This document shows, piece by piece, positions 36,338-45,228 of a stretch of DNA of 64,000 nucleotides. The stretch is from Burkholderia anthina. GTDB lineage: Bacteria; Pseudomonadota; Gammaproteobacteria; Burkholderiales; Burkholderiaceae. The notes beneath the pieces are model-generated. The model was given only the letters and a program-made list of their open reading frames with translations. It ran no database searches and was not told the origin of the DNA. The translations under genes and the position numbers were made by a program. How positions within the stretch are numbered: position 1 is the first letter of the stretch; each line of letters starts with the position of its first letter. The stretch spans positions 1 to 64,000 of the forward strand of contig NZ_CABVLY010000023.1 in the NCBI RefSeq assembly GCF_902498995.1, in the 5' to 3' direction.

Positions 36338-36390
36338 AGTTTTGCTTTATCGGATGGCCTACAAGTCCGGTAAAGTTGTCAGTTAAGTGT

Positions 36391-36467
36391 AGGGGAGTCG
36401 CCAAGTTGGTCAAGGCACCGGATTTTGATTCCGGCATGCGAGGGTTCGAGTCCTTCCTCCCCTGCCA
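36391..36467 (+). tRNA. tRNA-Gln (anticodon TTG)
   Basis: A 77-base tRNA. The acceptor AGGGGAG (36391-36397) pairs with CTCCCCT (36457-36463), then discriminator G and an encoded CCA (36465-36467). The D arm is GTCGCCAAGTTGGTCAAGGC-like, the anticodon stem CCGGA/TCCGG flanks the loop TTTTGAT with anticodon TTG (Gln, CAA codons), and the T arm GGGTTCGAGTCC is canonical. It lies between ispE and prs. Confidence 0.97.
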
Positions 36468-36511
36468 AAAATTTTCCCGCATTTCCCGCCTAAGCCTGAA
36501 GCAGGTGCACG

Positions 36512-37474
36512 ATGAGCAGCCACAGCCATGATGGCTTGATGGTCTTTACTGGCAACGCGAATCCCGCGCTTGCCCAGGAAGTCGTCAATATCCTTGGAAT
36601 TCCCCTCGGCAAAGCAATGGTCAGCCGGTTCTCCGACGGCGAGATCCAGGTCGAGATCCAGGAAAACGTGCGCGGCAAGGACGTCTTCGTCCTGCAATCC
36701 ACGTGCGCGCCGACGAATGACAACCTGATGGAACTGATGATCATGGTCGATGCGCTCAAGCGCGCATCCGCCGGCCGGATCACTGCTGCCATCCCCTACT
36801 TCGGCTATGCCCGCCAGGACCGTCGCCCGCGCTCGGCGCGTGTCGCGATCTCGGCGAAGGTCATCGCGAACATGCTGGAAATCGCCGGCGTCGAGCGGAT
36901 CATCACGATGGATCTGCACGCCGACCAGATTCAAGGCTTCTTCGACATTCCGGTCGACAACATCTACGCAACGCCGATCCTGCTGGGTGACCTGCGCAAG
37001 CAGAACTACTCGGATCTGCTCGTCGTGTCCCCGGACGTCGGCGGCGTGGTGCGTGCCCGTGCACTCGCGAAGCAGCTCAACTGCGACCTCGCGATCATCG
37101 ACAAGCGTCGTCCGAAGGCGAACATCGCCGAAGTGATGAACATCATCGGTGAAGTCGAAGGCCGTACCTGCGTGATCATGGACGACATGGTCGATACGGC
37201 AGGCACGCTCTGCAAGGCTGCTCAAGTGCTGAAGGATCGCGGCGCGAAGCAGGTGTTTGCCTACGCGACGCACCCGGTGCTGTCGGGCGGCGCCGCCGAT
37301 CGTATCGCCGCATCGGCACTCGACGAGCTGGTCGTCACCGATACGATCCCGCTGTCGGCCGAATCGCTGGCCTGCTCGAAGATCCGTTCGCTGACGAGCG
37401 CGAGCCTGCTGGCCGAAACGTTCTCCCGGATTCGCCGCGGCGATTCGGTGATGTCGCTGTTCGCGGAATCCTGA
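36512..37474 (+). CDS. prs: Ribose-phosphate pyrophosphokinase
   Basis: A 320-residue PRPP synthase that supplies PRPP for nucleotides, histidine and tryptophan. It has FSDGEIQVEIQENVRGKDVF, the PRPP loop VIMDDMVDTAGTLCKAA (residues about 219-235) and the ATP-side YARQDRRPRSARVAIS. Start ATG 36512 is the family start. It follows tRNA-Gln closely and is followed by rplY and pth, the usual beta-proteobacterial arrangement. apt at 18.5 kb uses its product. Confidence 0.97.
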   Translation: MSSHSHDGLMVFTGNANPALAQEVVNILGIPLGKAMVSRFSDGEIQVEIQENVRGKDVFVLQSTCAPTNDNLMELMIMVDALKRASAGRITAAIPYFGYARQDRRPRSARVAISAKVIANMLEIAGVERIITMDLHADQIQGFFDIPVDNIYATPILLGDLRKQNYSDLLVVSPDVGGVVRARALAKQLNCDLAIIDKRRPKANIAEVMNIIGEVEGRTCVIMDDMVDTAGTLCKAAQVLKDRGAKQVFAYATHPVLSGGAADRIAASALDELVVTDTIPLSAESLACSKIRSLTSASLLAETFSRIRRGDSVMSLFAES

Positions 37475-37637
37475 TCGCGTCACGACACGACAAAGTAATG
37501 CGCGGAAAGCGAAGCGGCGACGCTTCGCTTTTTGCACAATCGGACGGGATAGACGAAACCCCGTCCGCTTCATCGGGGGCCGCCATTTCGCCGGCCCCGT
37601 TTTACTGCCTGGTCGCGGGCAGCTATTGGAGAATCAC

Positions 37638-38243
37638 ATGAAAGTCGTCGCTTTCGAGCGCCAAGAGCAAGGTACGGGTGCGAGCCGCCGCCTGCGCAAC
37701 GCTGGCAAGACCACGGGTATCGTCTACGGTGGCGAAGCTGCCCCGCAAAAGATCGAACTCGATCACAACGCGCTGTGGCACGCACTGAAGAAGGAAGCCT
37801 TCCACTCGTCGATCCTCGACCTCGAAGTGGCTGGTCAGTCGCAACAGGTTCTGCTGCGCGACGTGCAATACCACCCGTTCAAGCAACTGGTGCTGCACGT
37901 TGACTTCCAGCGCGTCGATGCGAAGAAGAAGCTGCACACGAAGGTGCCGCTGCACTTCCTGAACGCTGAAGTCAGCCCGGCAGTGAAGCTGTCGAGCGCA
38001 ATCGTCTCGCACGTCGCGACGGAAATCGAAATCGAGTGCCTGCCGACGGCTCTGCCGGAATTCCTCGAAGTCGATCTGTCGAAGATCGAAGCAGGTCAGT
38101 CGCTGCACGCGAAGGACATCACGCTGCCGAAGGGCGTCGCGCTGGTCGCGCACGTCGACGCGGAAAACCCGGTTGTCGCATCGGCGACGGTCCCGGCTGG
38201 TGCCGTGTCGGACGCAGCAGAAGGCGAAACGCCGGCTGCCTAA
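37638..38243 (+). CDS. rplY: 50S ribosomal protein L25/general stress protein Ctc
   Basis: A 201-residue long-form L25 (TL5/CTC type): an N-terminal 5S rRNA-binding domain (MKVVAFERQEQGTGASRRLR, ... VLHVDFQRVDAKKKLHTKVP) and a C-terminal beta domain found in Ctc-type members but not in E. coli L25. ATG 37638 has TTGGAG eight bases upstream. A strong terminator follows before pth. Confidence 0.95.
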   Translation: MKVVAFERQEQGTGASRRLRNAGKTTGIVYGGEAAPQKIELDHNALWHALKKEAFHSSILDLEVAGQSQQVLLRDVQYHPFKQLVLHVDFQRVDAKKKLHTKVPLHFLNAEVSPAVKLSSAIVSHVATEIEIECLPTALPEFLEVDLSKIEAGQSLHAKDITLPKGVALVAHVDAENPVVASATVPAGAVSDAAEGETPAA

Positions 38244-38292
38244 GCGGTCGCCTATGCGCCCGTTCGATCCGTTTCACGAAACGGTCGACGCA

Positions 38293-38326
38293 ACCCGCCG
38301 CGGCTTGCCCGGCGGGTTTTTCTTTT
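38293..38326 (+). terminator. Intrinsic terminator after rplY
   Basis: CCCGCCG (38294-38300) pairs with CGGCGGG (38310-38316), with a nine-base loop and a T-rich tract (TTTTTCTTTTTC) after it. Confidence 0.9.
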
Positions 38327-38363
38327 TCTGCGCCCAGGCGGCTCCTGCCGCCCACGAAACGTC

Positions 38364-38963
38364 ATGATCAAACTGATCGTCGGCCTCGGCAATCCCGGGG
38401 CGGAATACACCGCGACGCGCCACAACGCCGGCTTCTGGCTGATCGACCAGCTCGCCCGCGAGGCAGGCACGACGCTGCGCGACGAGCGCCGCTTCCACGG
38501 CTTCTACGCGAAAGCGCGCCTGCACGGCGAGGAAGTCCACCTGCTCGAGCCGCAAACCTACATGAACCGCTCCGGCCAGTCGGTCGTCGCGCTCGCGAGT
38601 TTCTTCAAGATCCTGCCCGACCAGATCCTCGTCGCCCACGACGAACTCGATCTGCCGCCCGGTACCGTGAAGCTGAAACTCGGCGGCGGCAGCGGCGGCC
38701 ACAACGGCCTCAAGGACATTTCCGCGCACCTGTCGTCGCAGCAGTACTGGCGGCTGCGGATCGGCATCGGCCATCCGCGCGACCTGATTCCGGAAGGCGC
38801 GCGCGCCGGCGCGAAGCCCGACGTCGCGAACTTCGTGCTGAAGCCGCCGCGCCGCGAGGAGCAGGACGTGATCGATGCGTCGATCGAACGCGCGCTCGCC
38901 GTGATGCCGATGGTGGTGAAAGGCGAACTCGACCGCGCGACGATGCAACTGCATCGCAACTGA
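38364..38963 (+). CDS. pth: Peptidyl-tRNA hydrolase
   Basis: A 199-residue Pth that recycles tRNA from dropped peptidyl-tRNA. The active-site His is in TRHNAGFWLIDQLA (about residue 20), with NRSGQSV, HDELDLPPGTVKLKLGGGSG and GHNGLKDISAHL following. Start ATG 38364 (MIKLIVGLGNPGAEY) is standard. It follows rplY after a terminator and precedes hisC. Confidence 0.97.
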   Translation: MIKLIVGLGNPGAEYTATRHNAGFWLIDQLAREAGTTLRDERRFHGFYAKARLHGEEVHLLEPQTYMNRSGQSVVALASFFKILPDQILVAHDELDLPPGTVKLKLGGGSGGHNGLKDISAHLSSQQYWRLRIGIGHPRDLIPEGARAGAKPDVANFVLKPPRREEQDVIDASIERALAVMPMVVKGELDRATMQLHRN

Positions 38964-39093
38964 ACGCGCATCGCACCGGCATGGTGCATGCGTGCCGTCC
39001 GGCTGCGCCGGGCGGCCGCCTCTTCCCGCGCCATTGCGCACCGCAACGTCCACATGCGGTAATCTCGTCGTTTTGCCCGTCAGGAGCCAAGCG

Positions 39094-40161
39094 GTGAGCC
39101 GTTACTGGAGCGACGTCGTTCAGCAACTCGTGCCTTACGTGCCGGGCGAACAGCCCGCGCTCGCGCACCCCGTCAAGCTGAACACCAACGAGAATCCCTA
39201 TCCGCCTTCACCGCGCGTCGTCGCGGCGATTTCACGCGAACTCGGCGAAACCGGCGACACGCTGCGCCGCTATCCCGATCCGCTCGCGCGCGCGCTGCGC
39301 GAGACGGTTGCGGCCCATCACCGCATCAAGCCCGAGCAGATCTTCGTCGGCAACGGCTCCGACGAAGTGCTCGCGCATGCGTTCCAGGCGCTGCTCAAGC
39401 ACGACCGGCCGCTGCGCTTCCCGGACATCTCGTACAGTTTCTATCCGACCTATGCACGCCTGTACGGCATAGCGACCACCGTCGTGCCGCTCGCGGACGA
39501 CTTCTCGATCCGGGTCGAAGACTATCTGGACGACGCAGGCGGCGTGCTGTTTCCGAATCCGAATGCGCCGACCGGGCGCGCGCTGCTGCTCGCGGACATC
39601 GAACGGATCGCGGCCGCGAACCCGTCGTCGGTCGTGGTGATCGACGAAGCGTACGTCGATTTCGGCGCGCAGTCGGCCATCACGCTGATCGACCGGTATC
39701 CGAACCTGCTGGTCGTGCACACGACGTCGAAGGCGCGCTCGCTCGCGGGCATGCGCGTCGGTTTCGCGTTCGGCGATGCGGGGTTGATCGACGCGCTGAA
39801 TCGCGTGAAGGACAGCTTCAACTCGTATCCGCTCGACCGGCTCGCGCAGGTTGCCGCCCAGGCCGCATACGAAGACACCGACTATTTCGGTGCGACCTGC
39901 CGGCGTGTGATCGACAGCCGCGAGCGGCTCACGCACGCGCTCGACGGGCTCGGTTTCGACGTCGTCCCGTCGGCCGCGAATTTCGTGTTCGCGCGCCATC
40001 CCGCGCACGATGCGGGCGAGATCACGGCAAAGCTGAAGGATCGGGAGATTTTCGTGCGGCACTTCCGCGCGCCGCGAATCGACCAGTATCTGCGCATCAC
40101 CGTCGGCACCGATGCCGAGTGCGACGCGCTCGTCGCGGCACTACGCGAGCTGCTGGGCTGA
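39094..40161 (+). CDS. hisC: Histidinol-phosphate transaminase
   Basis: A 355-residue class II PLP aminotransferase that makes histidinol phosphate. PLP Lys is in TTSKARSLAGMRVGFAFG (about residue 218), with KLNTNENPYPPSPRV, GNGSDEVLAHAFQAL and NFVFARHPAH. The GTG at 39094 has CAGGAG nine bases before it; frames further upstream are arginine/proline-rich and unlikely. This copy is isolated from the his operon, so it may be a second HisC-type enzyme acting also on aromatic amino acids (inference). Confidence 0.93.
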   Translation: MSRYWSDVVQQLVPYVPGEQPALAHPVKLNTNENPYPPSPRVVAAISRELGETGDTLRRYPDPLARALRETVAAHHRIKPEQIFVGNGSDEVLAHAFQALLKHDRPLRFPDISYSFYPTYARLYGIATTVVPLADDFSIRVEDYLDDAGGVLFPNPNAPTGRALLLADIERIAAANPSSVVVIDEAYVDFGAQSAITLIDRYPNLLVVHTTSKARSLAGMRVGFAFGDAGLIDALNRVKDSFNSYPLDRLAQVAAQAAYEDTDYFGATCRRVIDSRERLTHALDGLGFDVVPSAANFVFARHPAHDAGEITAKLKDREIFVRHFRAPRIDQYLRITVGTDAECDALVAALRELLG

Positions 40162-40246
40162 AACGAAACCGGCGCCGAAAGGCGCCGGCCGGAAATCGTG
40201 ACGCCATGACCGCGACGCGCGCGGCCATGGCGACGCGCGTGCAGGG

Positions 40247-40513
40247 TCACTGCGCGTCGTCGCCCTTCGCAGCGATCAACGCGTGGTACTTCTCCATCAA
40301 TTGCGCGTGCGATTCGTCATGCTGCGGATCGCGCGGGATGCACTCGACCGGACACACCTGCTGGCACTGCGGTTCGTCGAAATGGCCGACGCACTCGGTG
40401 CACTTGTTCGGGTCGATCACGTAGATATCCGGGCCCATCGAAATCGCGCCGTTCGGGCACTCGGGCTCGCACACGTCGCAATTGATGCACTCGTCGGTAA
40501 TCATCAAAGACAT
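40247..40513 (-). CDS. 4Fe-4S dicluster ferredoxin, YfhL family
   Basis: An 88-residue ferredoxin with two cluster motifs, CINCDVCEPECP and CTECVGHFDEPQCQQVCPVEC; the longer second loop is typical of the Alvin/YfhL ferredoxins. It carries electrons for unknown partners. It lies 59 bases downstream of coaD on the same strand, an arrangement conserved in Burkholderia, and converges with hisC. Start MSLMITDECI at 40513. Confidence 0.94.
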   Translation of the reverse strand: MSLMITDECINCDVCEPECPNGAISMGPDIYVIDPNKCTECVGHFDEPQCQQVCPVECIPRDPQHDESHAQLMEKYHALIAAKGDDAQ

Positions 40514-40572
40514 ACTGATCTCACTTCTTCAGGCCGGCGGCCGGCTTCGCAACGAAACCGGCCGGCGCCGCG

Positions 40573-41070
40573 TCACGCGGCCGGGCCTCCCATCGCAGCG
40601 ACTTTCTCGGTCAGCCACTTCTCGACGGACGGAAACACAAACTTGCTGACATCGCCGCCCAACTGCGCGATTTCTCGCACGATCGTCCCCGAGATGAACT
40701 GGTACTGATCGGACGGCGTCATGAACATCGTCTCGACGTCGGGCAGCAGATAGCGGTTCATCCCCGCCATCTGGAACTCATATTCGAAATCGGACACGGC
40801 GCGCAGGCCGCGCACGATCACGCGTGCGTTGTTGACGCGGACGAAGTCCTTCAGGAGGCCGGTGAAGCTCATCACCTTCACGTTCGGATAATGACCGAGC
40901 ACCTCGTTCGCAATCGTCAGACGTTCTTCCAGCGAAAAGAACGGCTTCTTCGCGCGGCTGTCCGCAACGCCGACTACCAGCGTATCAAAAATGCTCGACG
41001 CACGCCGCACGAGGTCTTCGTGCCCGCGCGTCAGCGGATCGAACGTACCGGGATACACGGCGACTACCAT
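40573..41070 (-). CDS. coaD: Pantetheine-phosphate adenylyltransferase
   Basis: A 165-residue CoaD of CoA synthesis. The nucleotidyltransferase motif YPGTFDPLTRGHEDLVRRA (residues about 6-24, the T/HxGH type) and the C-terminal FISGTIVREIAQLGG (ISxTxxR type) are both present. ATG 41070 follows CAGGAGGAG with good spacing; a 17-codon extension upstream is not needed. Downstream of rsmD on the same strand, an arrangement conserved in proteobacteria. Confidence 0.96.
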   Translation of the reverse strand: MVVAVYPGTFDPLTRGHEDLVRRASSIFDTLVVGVADSRAKKPFFSLEERLTIANEVLGHYPNVKVMSFTGLLKDFVRVNNARVIVRGLRAVSDFEYEFQMAGMNRYLLPDVETMFMTPSDQYQFISGTIVREIAQLGGDVSKFVFPSVEKWLTEKVAAMGGPAA

Positions 41071-41181
41071 GTCGCTCCTCCTGTCATCACGCAAACGGGT
41101 TGGCAGCCGTGCAATCCGCACACCGCCGCCGAGATGGGCATGCGTCGCCTTTGCGGCGCGCCGCCTCGTATGGAACGCGCA

Positions 41182-41796
41182 TTATTCATCATTTTCGCGC
41201 CGCAGCAAATGATAGTGAACCGCACCGGCCTTGCCGTGCTTCACCACCTGCCAGCCCGCGAGCGCTTCGTGCGCGGCCGTGTCGAGCTCCGCGCCCGTCT
41301 CGACGTACAGCGCGCCGCCCGGTGCGACGAGCGATGCCGACAGCGCGATCGCGCGATCGAGCACGGCCTGCTCGCCGAACGGCGGATCGAGGAACACGAC
41401 GTCGAACGCGCCCGGCGTCAGCCCGGCCGCGAGCCTCAGCGCGTCGGCTTCCGCGACCTCGACCGAGCGTGCGCCAAGCTTGTCCTTGATCGCGCGCAGC
41501 TGCTGCGCGGCGCGCGGGTGACGCTCGACCATCACGACGCTCGACGCGCCGCGCGACGCAGCTTCGAAGCCGAGCGCACCGGTGCCCGCGAACAGGTCGA
41601 GACAGCGCCGGCCTTCGAGATCCTGGCCGAGCCAGTTGAACAGCGTCTCGCGCACGCGATCGGGCGTCGGCCGCAGGCCGTCGAGCTCGAGCACGGCGAG
41701 CGGCGTGCGCTTCCAGTCGCCGCCGATGATGCGGATCGTGTGCGGCTTGCCGCGGCCAGAGGGGGCCGCAGCGCGGCCGGAAGAGGAACGGGACAT
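41182..41796 (-). CDS. rsmD: 16S rRNA (guanine(966)-N(2))-methyltransferase
   Basis: A 204-residue methyltransferase acting on G966 in 16S rRNA. SAM motif DLFAGTGALGFEAASRGAS (about residues 65-83) and the catalytic DPPFGEQAVL loop (about 136) are present. I chose the ATG at 41796, MSRSSSGRAAAPSGRGKPHT, because it keeps the short basic leader typical of RsmD, and earlier starts add non-homologous residues. It precedes coaD and is divergent from ftsY. Confidence 0.93.
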   Translation of the reverse strand: MSRSSSGRAAAPSGRGKPHTIRIIGGDWKRTPLAVLELDGLRPTPDRVRETLFNWLGQDLEGRRCLDLFAGTGALGFEAASRGASSVVMVERHPRAAQQLRAIKDKLGARSVEVAEADALRLAAGLTPGAFDVVFLDPPFGEQAVLDRAIALSASLVAPGGALYVETGAELDTAAHEALAGWQVVKHGKAGAVHYHLLRRENDE

Positions 41797-41997
41797 ACAG
41801 AATATCGACAACGGAGGGACCGGGTGCGCACGAGGGCGCACCGCCAAACAGGCGCACGTTACCACAGCGGCGGCGCGCACTGACGCGAGCGCCCCGCCGC
41901 ACTGATAAAATGCACGGTTTCGGCCGCCGTGCGCACGCAGGACGGCCCCTCCGGCGCTCCGCCATGGCGGCGCCCGCCCTCTTCCCGACGCCAGACC

Positions 41998-43143
41998 ATG
42001 TTCAGCTTCTTCAAACGATTCAAGAAAACGCAGGAGTCCGACTCCGCGGAATCGCAATCGGCCGACGCGCCGCAACCGGACGAAACGTCCGAAGCGCCTG
42101 AAGCGCCCGCGCCCGAGGCCCCGCTAGCCCCCGTGCAGCCGGCCGCGCCGGCCGTCGTCATGACGGTCACGCCGGCCAACGACGGCAGCGACGAGGTCGT
42201 CGAAACGGTCGAGATCGTGCCGCCGCCCACGCAGGATGCGAGCGCGAAGAAATCGTGGCTCGCCCGCCTGAAAACGGGGCTCGCAAAAACAGGCTCGAGC
42301 ATCACCGGCGTGTTCGTCAACACGAAGATCGACGAGGATCTGTACGAAGAGCTCGAAACCGCGCTGCTGATGTCCGACGCCGGTGTCGACGCGACCGAGT
42401 ACCTGCTCGGCGCGCTGCGCGAAAAGGTGCGCGTGGGCCGGCTGACCGACCCGCAGCAGGTGAAGAGCGCGCTGCACGACCTGCTCGTCGAACTGCTGAC
42501 GCCGCTCGAGAAATCGCTGATGCTCGGCCGCGCGCAGCCGCTCGTGATGATGATCGCCGGCGTGAACGGTGCGGGCAAGACGACCAGCATCGGCAAGCTC
42601 GCGAAGCATCTGCAGAGCTTCGACCAGTCGGTGCTGCTGGCCGCGGGCGACACGTTCCGCGCGGCCGCGCGCGAACAGCTGGCGGTCTGGGGCGAACGCA
42701 ACAACGTGACGGTCGTGCAGCAGGAAAGCGGCGACCCGGCCGCGGTGATCTTCGACGCGGTCAGCGCCGCGCGCGCGCGCAAGATCGACGTGATGATGGC
42801 CGACACGGCCGGCCGCCTGCCGACGCAGCTCCACCTGATGGAGGAACTGAAGAAGGTGAAGCGCGTGATCTCGAAGGCGCACGACGGCGCGCCGCACGAG
42901 GTGCTGCTCGTGATCGACGCGAACACGGGCCAGAACGCGCTCACGCAGGTGAAGGCATTCGACGACGCGCTCGGCCTCACCGGCCTGATCGTCACGAAAC
43001 TGGACGGCACCGCGAAGGGCGGGATTCTCGCCGCGATCGCGCGGCAGCGTCCGGTGCCCGTCTACTTCATCGGCGTCGGCGAGAAGGTGGAAGACCTGCA
43101 GCCGTTCAGCGCAGCGGAATTCGCGGACGCGCTGCTCGGCTGA
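41998..43143 (+). CDS. ftsY: Signal recognition particle receptor FtsY
   Basis: A 381-residue GTPase that docks SRP-ribosome complexes at the inner membrane. N-terminal acidic, Pro/Ala-rich A domain (about 1-75), then the N domain, then the G domain: GVNGAGKTTSIGKLAKHL, DTFRAAAREQL, MMADTAGRLPTQ, TKLDGTAKGG and VGEKVEDLQPF. The start MFSFFKRFKKT (ATG 41998) is the family start with its basic membrane-contact motif. Divergent from rsmD; followed by a clear terminator. Confidence 0.96.
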   Translation: MFSFFKRFKKTQESDSAESQSADAPQPDETSEAPEAPAPEAPLAPVQPAAPAVVMTVTPANDGSDEVVETVEIVPPPTQDASAKKSWLARLKTGLAKTGSSITGVFVNTKIDEDLYEELETALLMSDAGVDATEYLLGALREKVRVGRLTDPQQVKSALHDLLVELLTPLEKSLMLGRAQPLVMMIAGVNGAGKTTSIGKLAKHLQSFDQSVLLAAGDTFRAAAREQLAVWGERNNVTVVQQESGDPAAVIFDAVSAARARKIDVMMADTAGRLPTQLHLMEELKKVKRVISKAHDGAPHEVLLVIDANTGQNALTQVKAFDDALGLTGLIVTKLDGTAKGGILAAIARQRPVPVYFIGVGEKVEDLQPFSAAEFADALLG

Positions 43144-43165
43144 ACGCCGCCGGCCCGCACCGCAC

Positions 43166-43189
43166 AGGGCGCCTTCGGGCGCCCTTTTT
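43166..43189 (+). terminator. Intrinsic terminator after ftsY
   Basis: AGGGCGCC (43166-43173) pairs with GGCGCCCT (43178-43185) around a TTCG loop, followed by five T's. Confidence 0.95.
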
Positions 43190-43220
43190 CATGCGCGGCC
43201 GCCCGCCGGCGGCCGCCACG

Positions 43221-43865
43221 TCATTCGGCGTCTGGCTGCGCGCCGGGCTCGGCGGCCTTGAACGCGTCGAGCGTCGATGCGTAGTCGGCGATCCGCCGGA
43301 TCGTCGGGAAGCGCGTCGTGTCGATCGAGAACCGGTTCGCGTTGAACACCTGCGGCACGACGCAGATATCGGCGAGCGTCGGCGTGTCGCCGAAGCACAG
43401 CTTGCCGGTGCGCGGATCGTTCGCGAGGCGCGTCTCGAGCGATGCGAAACCGGCCTCGATCCAGTGCCGGTACCATGCGTTCTTCGCTTCCTCGGGCACC
43501 TTCAGCGTGTGCTTCAGGTATTTCAGCACGCGCAGGTTGTTCAGCGGATGGATCTCGCATGCGACCTGCAGCGCAATCGCCCGCACATACGCGCGGTCGA
43601 GCGGCTGCGTCGGCAGCAGCGCGGGTTCGGGATGCGTTTCCTCGAGATATTCGATGATCGCGAGCGATTGCTGCAGCGTGGCGTCGCCGTCGACCAGCGA
43701 CGGCACGACCGCATCCGGATTCACCGCGCGGTATGCGTCCTTCAGTTGCTCGCCGCCGTCGCGCAGCATGTGCACCGGGACGGTTTCGTACGGCAGCTGC
43801 TTCAGGTTCAGGGCGATCCGCACGCGGTACGACGCGGAACTGCGGAAATAGCTGTAGAGCTTCAT
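43221..43865 (-). CDS. maiA: Maleylacetoacetate isomerase (zeta-class GST)
   Basis: A 214-residue glutathione transferase of the zeta class that isomerises maleylacetoacetate to fumarylacetoacetate in tyrosine breakdown. The N-terminal thioredoxin-like motif SSASYRVRIALNLKQ replaces the SSCSxRVRIAL of plants and animals with Ala at the Cys position, which is common in bacteria. The G-site segment VVPSLVDGDATLQQSLAIIE is present. It is alone, without hmgA/fahA, so a role in degrading another maleyl compound is possible. ATG at 43865; converges with ftsY. Confidence 0.9.
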   Translation of the reverse strand: MKLYSYFRSSASYRVRIALNLKQLPYETVPVHMLRDGGEQLKDAYRAVNPDAVVPSLVDGDATLQQSLAIIEYLEETHPEPALLPTQPLDRAYVRAIALQVACEIHPLNNLRVLKYLKHTLKVPEEAKNAWYRHWIEAGFASLETRLANDPRTGKLCFGDTPTLADICVVPQVFNANRFSIDTTRFPTIRRIADYASTLDAFKAAEPGAQPDAE

Positions 43866-44081
43866 GGGATGTCTCTGTTGGTCGTCTTCGGCCCGCACCG
43901 GTATGCGCGGCACGCGCGCGGCACCGCCGGCGCGCGGCACCGCCGGGAACCAGAGTTTAGCGCGCCACGCCGCGTCGGCGCGCACAGCCGTGCGCTTGGG
44001 CGAGCCGCGCCCGTGCGATACTCGGGGCATTCCTTACCGCTCACCGCGCGGCCCGATGCCGGCCGCCCGCCCCACGTTCCG

Positions 44082-45056
44082 ATGACCGCTCCCCAAGACT
44101 CCGCAGCCTCGCCGTTCCCTTGCGCCCGCTTCATCAAGGAAATCGGCCGCGGCCCGCACGGCGCGCGCGCGCTGTCCGCCGACGACACGTTCGAGCTCTA
44201 TCGCGCAATGCTCGATGCGCGCGTGTCGGACGTCGAACTCGGCGCGATCCTGATCGCCTATCGCCTGAAGGGCGAAACCGCCGACGAGCTAGCCGCCATG
44301 CTCGCCGCCGCACAGGCGTCGTTCGAGCCGGTTCGCGTGCAGGATGCGGCGTTCCGCCCGGTGTCGATCCCGAGCTACAACGGCGCGCGCAAGCAGCCGA
44401 ACCTGGTGCCGCTGCTCGCACTGCTGCTCGCACGCGAAGGCGTGCCGGTGCTCGTGCACGGCGTGGCGCGCGATCCGGGCCGCGTGACGAGCGCGGAGAT
44501 CTTCTCCGCGCTGTCGATCGCGTCGTCGACGTCGCACGATGCGATCGAGGACACGCTCGCCGAGCGCCGCGTCGCGTTCGCGCCAATCGACGCACTGGCG
44601 CCGCGCCTCGCGCGCCTGCTGGCGCTGCGCGGCGTACTCGGCGTGCGCAACTCCACGCATACGCTCGTCAAGATCCTGCAGCCGTTCGCGCCGACGGGCC
44701 TGCGGCTCGTCAACTACACGCATCCGCCGTACCGCGACAGCCTCGCGCAACTGTTCCGCGACCATCCCGACGCCGCGCTCGGCGGCGCGCTGCTCGCGCG
44801 CGGCACCGAAGGCGAGGCGGTGGCCGACACGCGGCGCCAGGTGCAGGTCGACTGGCTGCACGACGGCGTATGCGACACGCTGATCGAGGCCGAGCGCTCG
44901 TCGACGGACGCCGAGCCCGTCGCGCTGCCCGAATCGCGCGACGCGGCGACGACGGCCGCATGGACGGATGCCGTGCTGCGCGGCGAAATCCCGGTGCCCG
45001 ACACGCTCGCGCGACAGGTCGAAACGATCGTGCGGATCGCCCGGATCGCGCCCTGA
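44082..45056 (+). CDS. ybiB: DNA-binding protein YbiB (anthranilate phosphoribosyltransferase-like)
   Basis: A 324-residue TrpD2/YbiB protein: the N-terminal helical domain (FIKEIGRGPHGARALSADDT) and the phosphoribosyltransferase-like core (VLVHGVARDPGRVTSAEIFS, RNSTHTLVKILQPF). YbiB binds nucleic acid in the LexA-linked stress response of E. coli and lacks TrpD activity. ATG 44082 is the first good start after the divergent maiA gap. It ends 85 bases before the leuA leader; a leuA promoter overlaps its end. Confidence 0.85.
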   Translation: MTAPQDSAASPFPCARFIKEIGRGPHGARALSADDTFELYRAMLDARVSDVELGAILIAYRLKGETADELAAMLAAAQASFEPVRVQDAAFRPVSIPSYNGARKQPNLVPLLALLLAREGVPVLVHGVARDPGRVTSAEIFSALSIASSTSHDAIEDTLAERRVAFAPIDALAPRLARLLALRGVLGVRNSTHTLVKILQPFAPTGLRLVNYTHPPYRDSLAQLFRDHPDAALGGALLARGTEGEAVADTRRQVQVDWLHDGVCDTLIEAERSSTDAEPVALPESRDAATTAAWTDAVLRGEIPVPDTLARQVETIVRIARIAP

Positions 45057-45103
45057 CCGCCGCGTGGGTCGCACCGGTTCGCGCCGATATTTCCGCCGAC
45101 CAT

Positions 45104-45133
45104 TTGACACGCGCCCGCATCCTGGCATAGAGT
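45104..45133 (+). promoter_or_regulatory. Candidate leuA promoter
   Basis: TTGACA (45104-45109) is a perfect -35, with an 18-base spacer to TAGAGT (45128-45133), a 4-of-6 match to the -10. Transcription from here would begin at about 45140, within a base or two of the leader ATG at 45141, so the leader peptide may be translated from a leaderless end. Confidence 0.5.
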
Positions 45134-45140
45134 TGCCGAC

Positions 45141-45215
45141 ATGCGTTCCTTTCCGAACACCCTCCGAATTACCTCCGGCCGCCTAGCGCGGCCGCTATCG
45201 CTACGACTAGCCTAA
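45141..45215 (+). CDS. leuL: Leucine leader peptide (leuA attenuator)
   Basis: A 24-codon frame, ATG CGT TCC ... TAA, that reads MRSFPNTLRITSGRLARPLS followed by LRLA. Its last ten sense codons contain four CTA leucine codons, a codon rare in this GC-rich genome, which is the design expected of a leucine attenuator: slow decoding when charged tRNA-Leu is scarce would stall the ribosome over the hairpin. It ends 232 bases before leuA. Leucine leaders upstream of leuA are known in other proteobacteria; that this one works is inference. Confidence 0.75.
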   Translation: MRSFPNTLRITSGRLARPLSLRLA

Positions 45216-45228
45216 GGCTGTCGTAGCG
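45199..45228 (+). promoter_or_regulatory. Attenuator hairpin overlapping the CTA codons
   Basis: CGCTACGAC (45199-45207) pairs perfectly with GTCGTAGCG (45220-45228), with an inner AGCC/GGCT stem around the TAA stop. A stalled ribosome on the CTA run would disrupt it. Downstream, CCGTGTG (45229-45235) can pair with CGCACGG (45241-45247), or GTGCTG (45233-45238) with CAGCAC (45268-45273), mutually exclusive folds before a run of five T's (45285-45289). The terminator form is not clear-cut, so the mechanism is proposed, not shown. Confidence 0.6.

Noticed and set aside
40169..40188. Intrinsic terminator between hisC and the ferredoxin gene
   Set aside because: CCGGCGCC-GAAA-GGCGCCGG is a perfect hairpin, but there is no T-run in either direction; left out as a terminator although it may still slow convergent transcription.
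43442..43657. Additional small gene opposite maiA
   Set aside because: Antisense of maiA with basic, low-complexity composition; no start signal.
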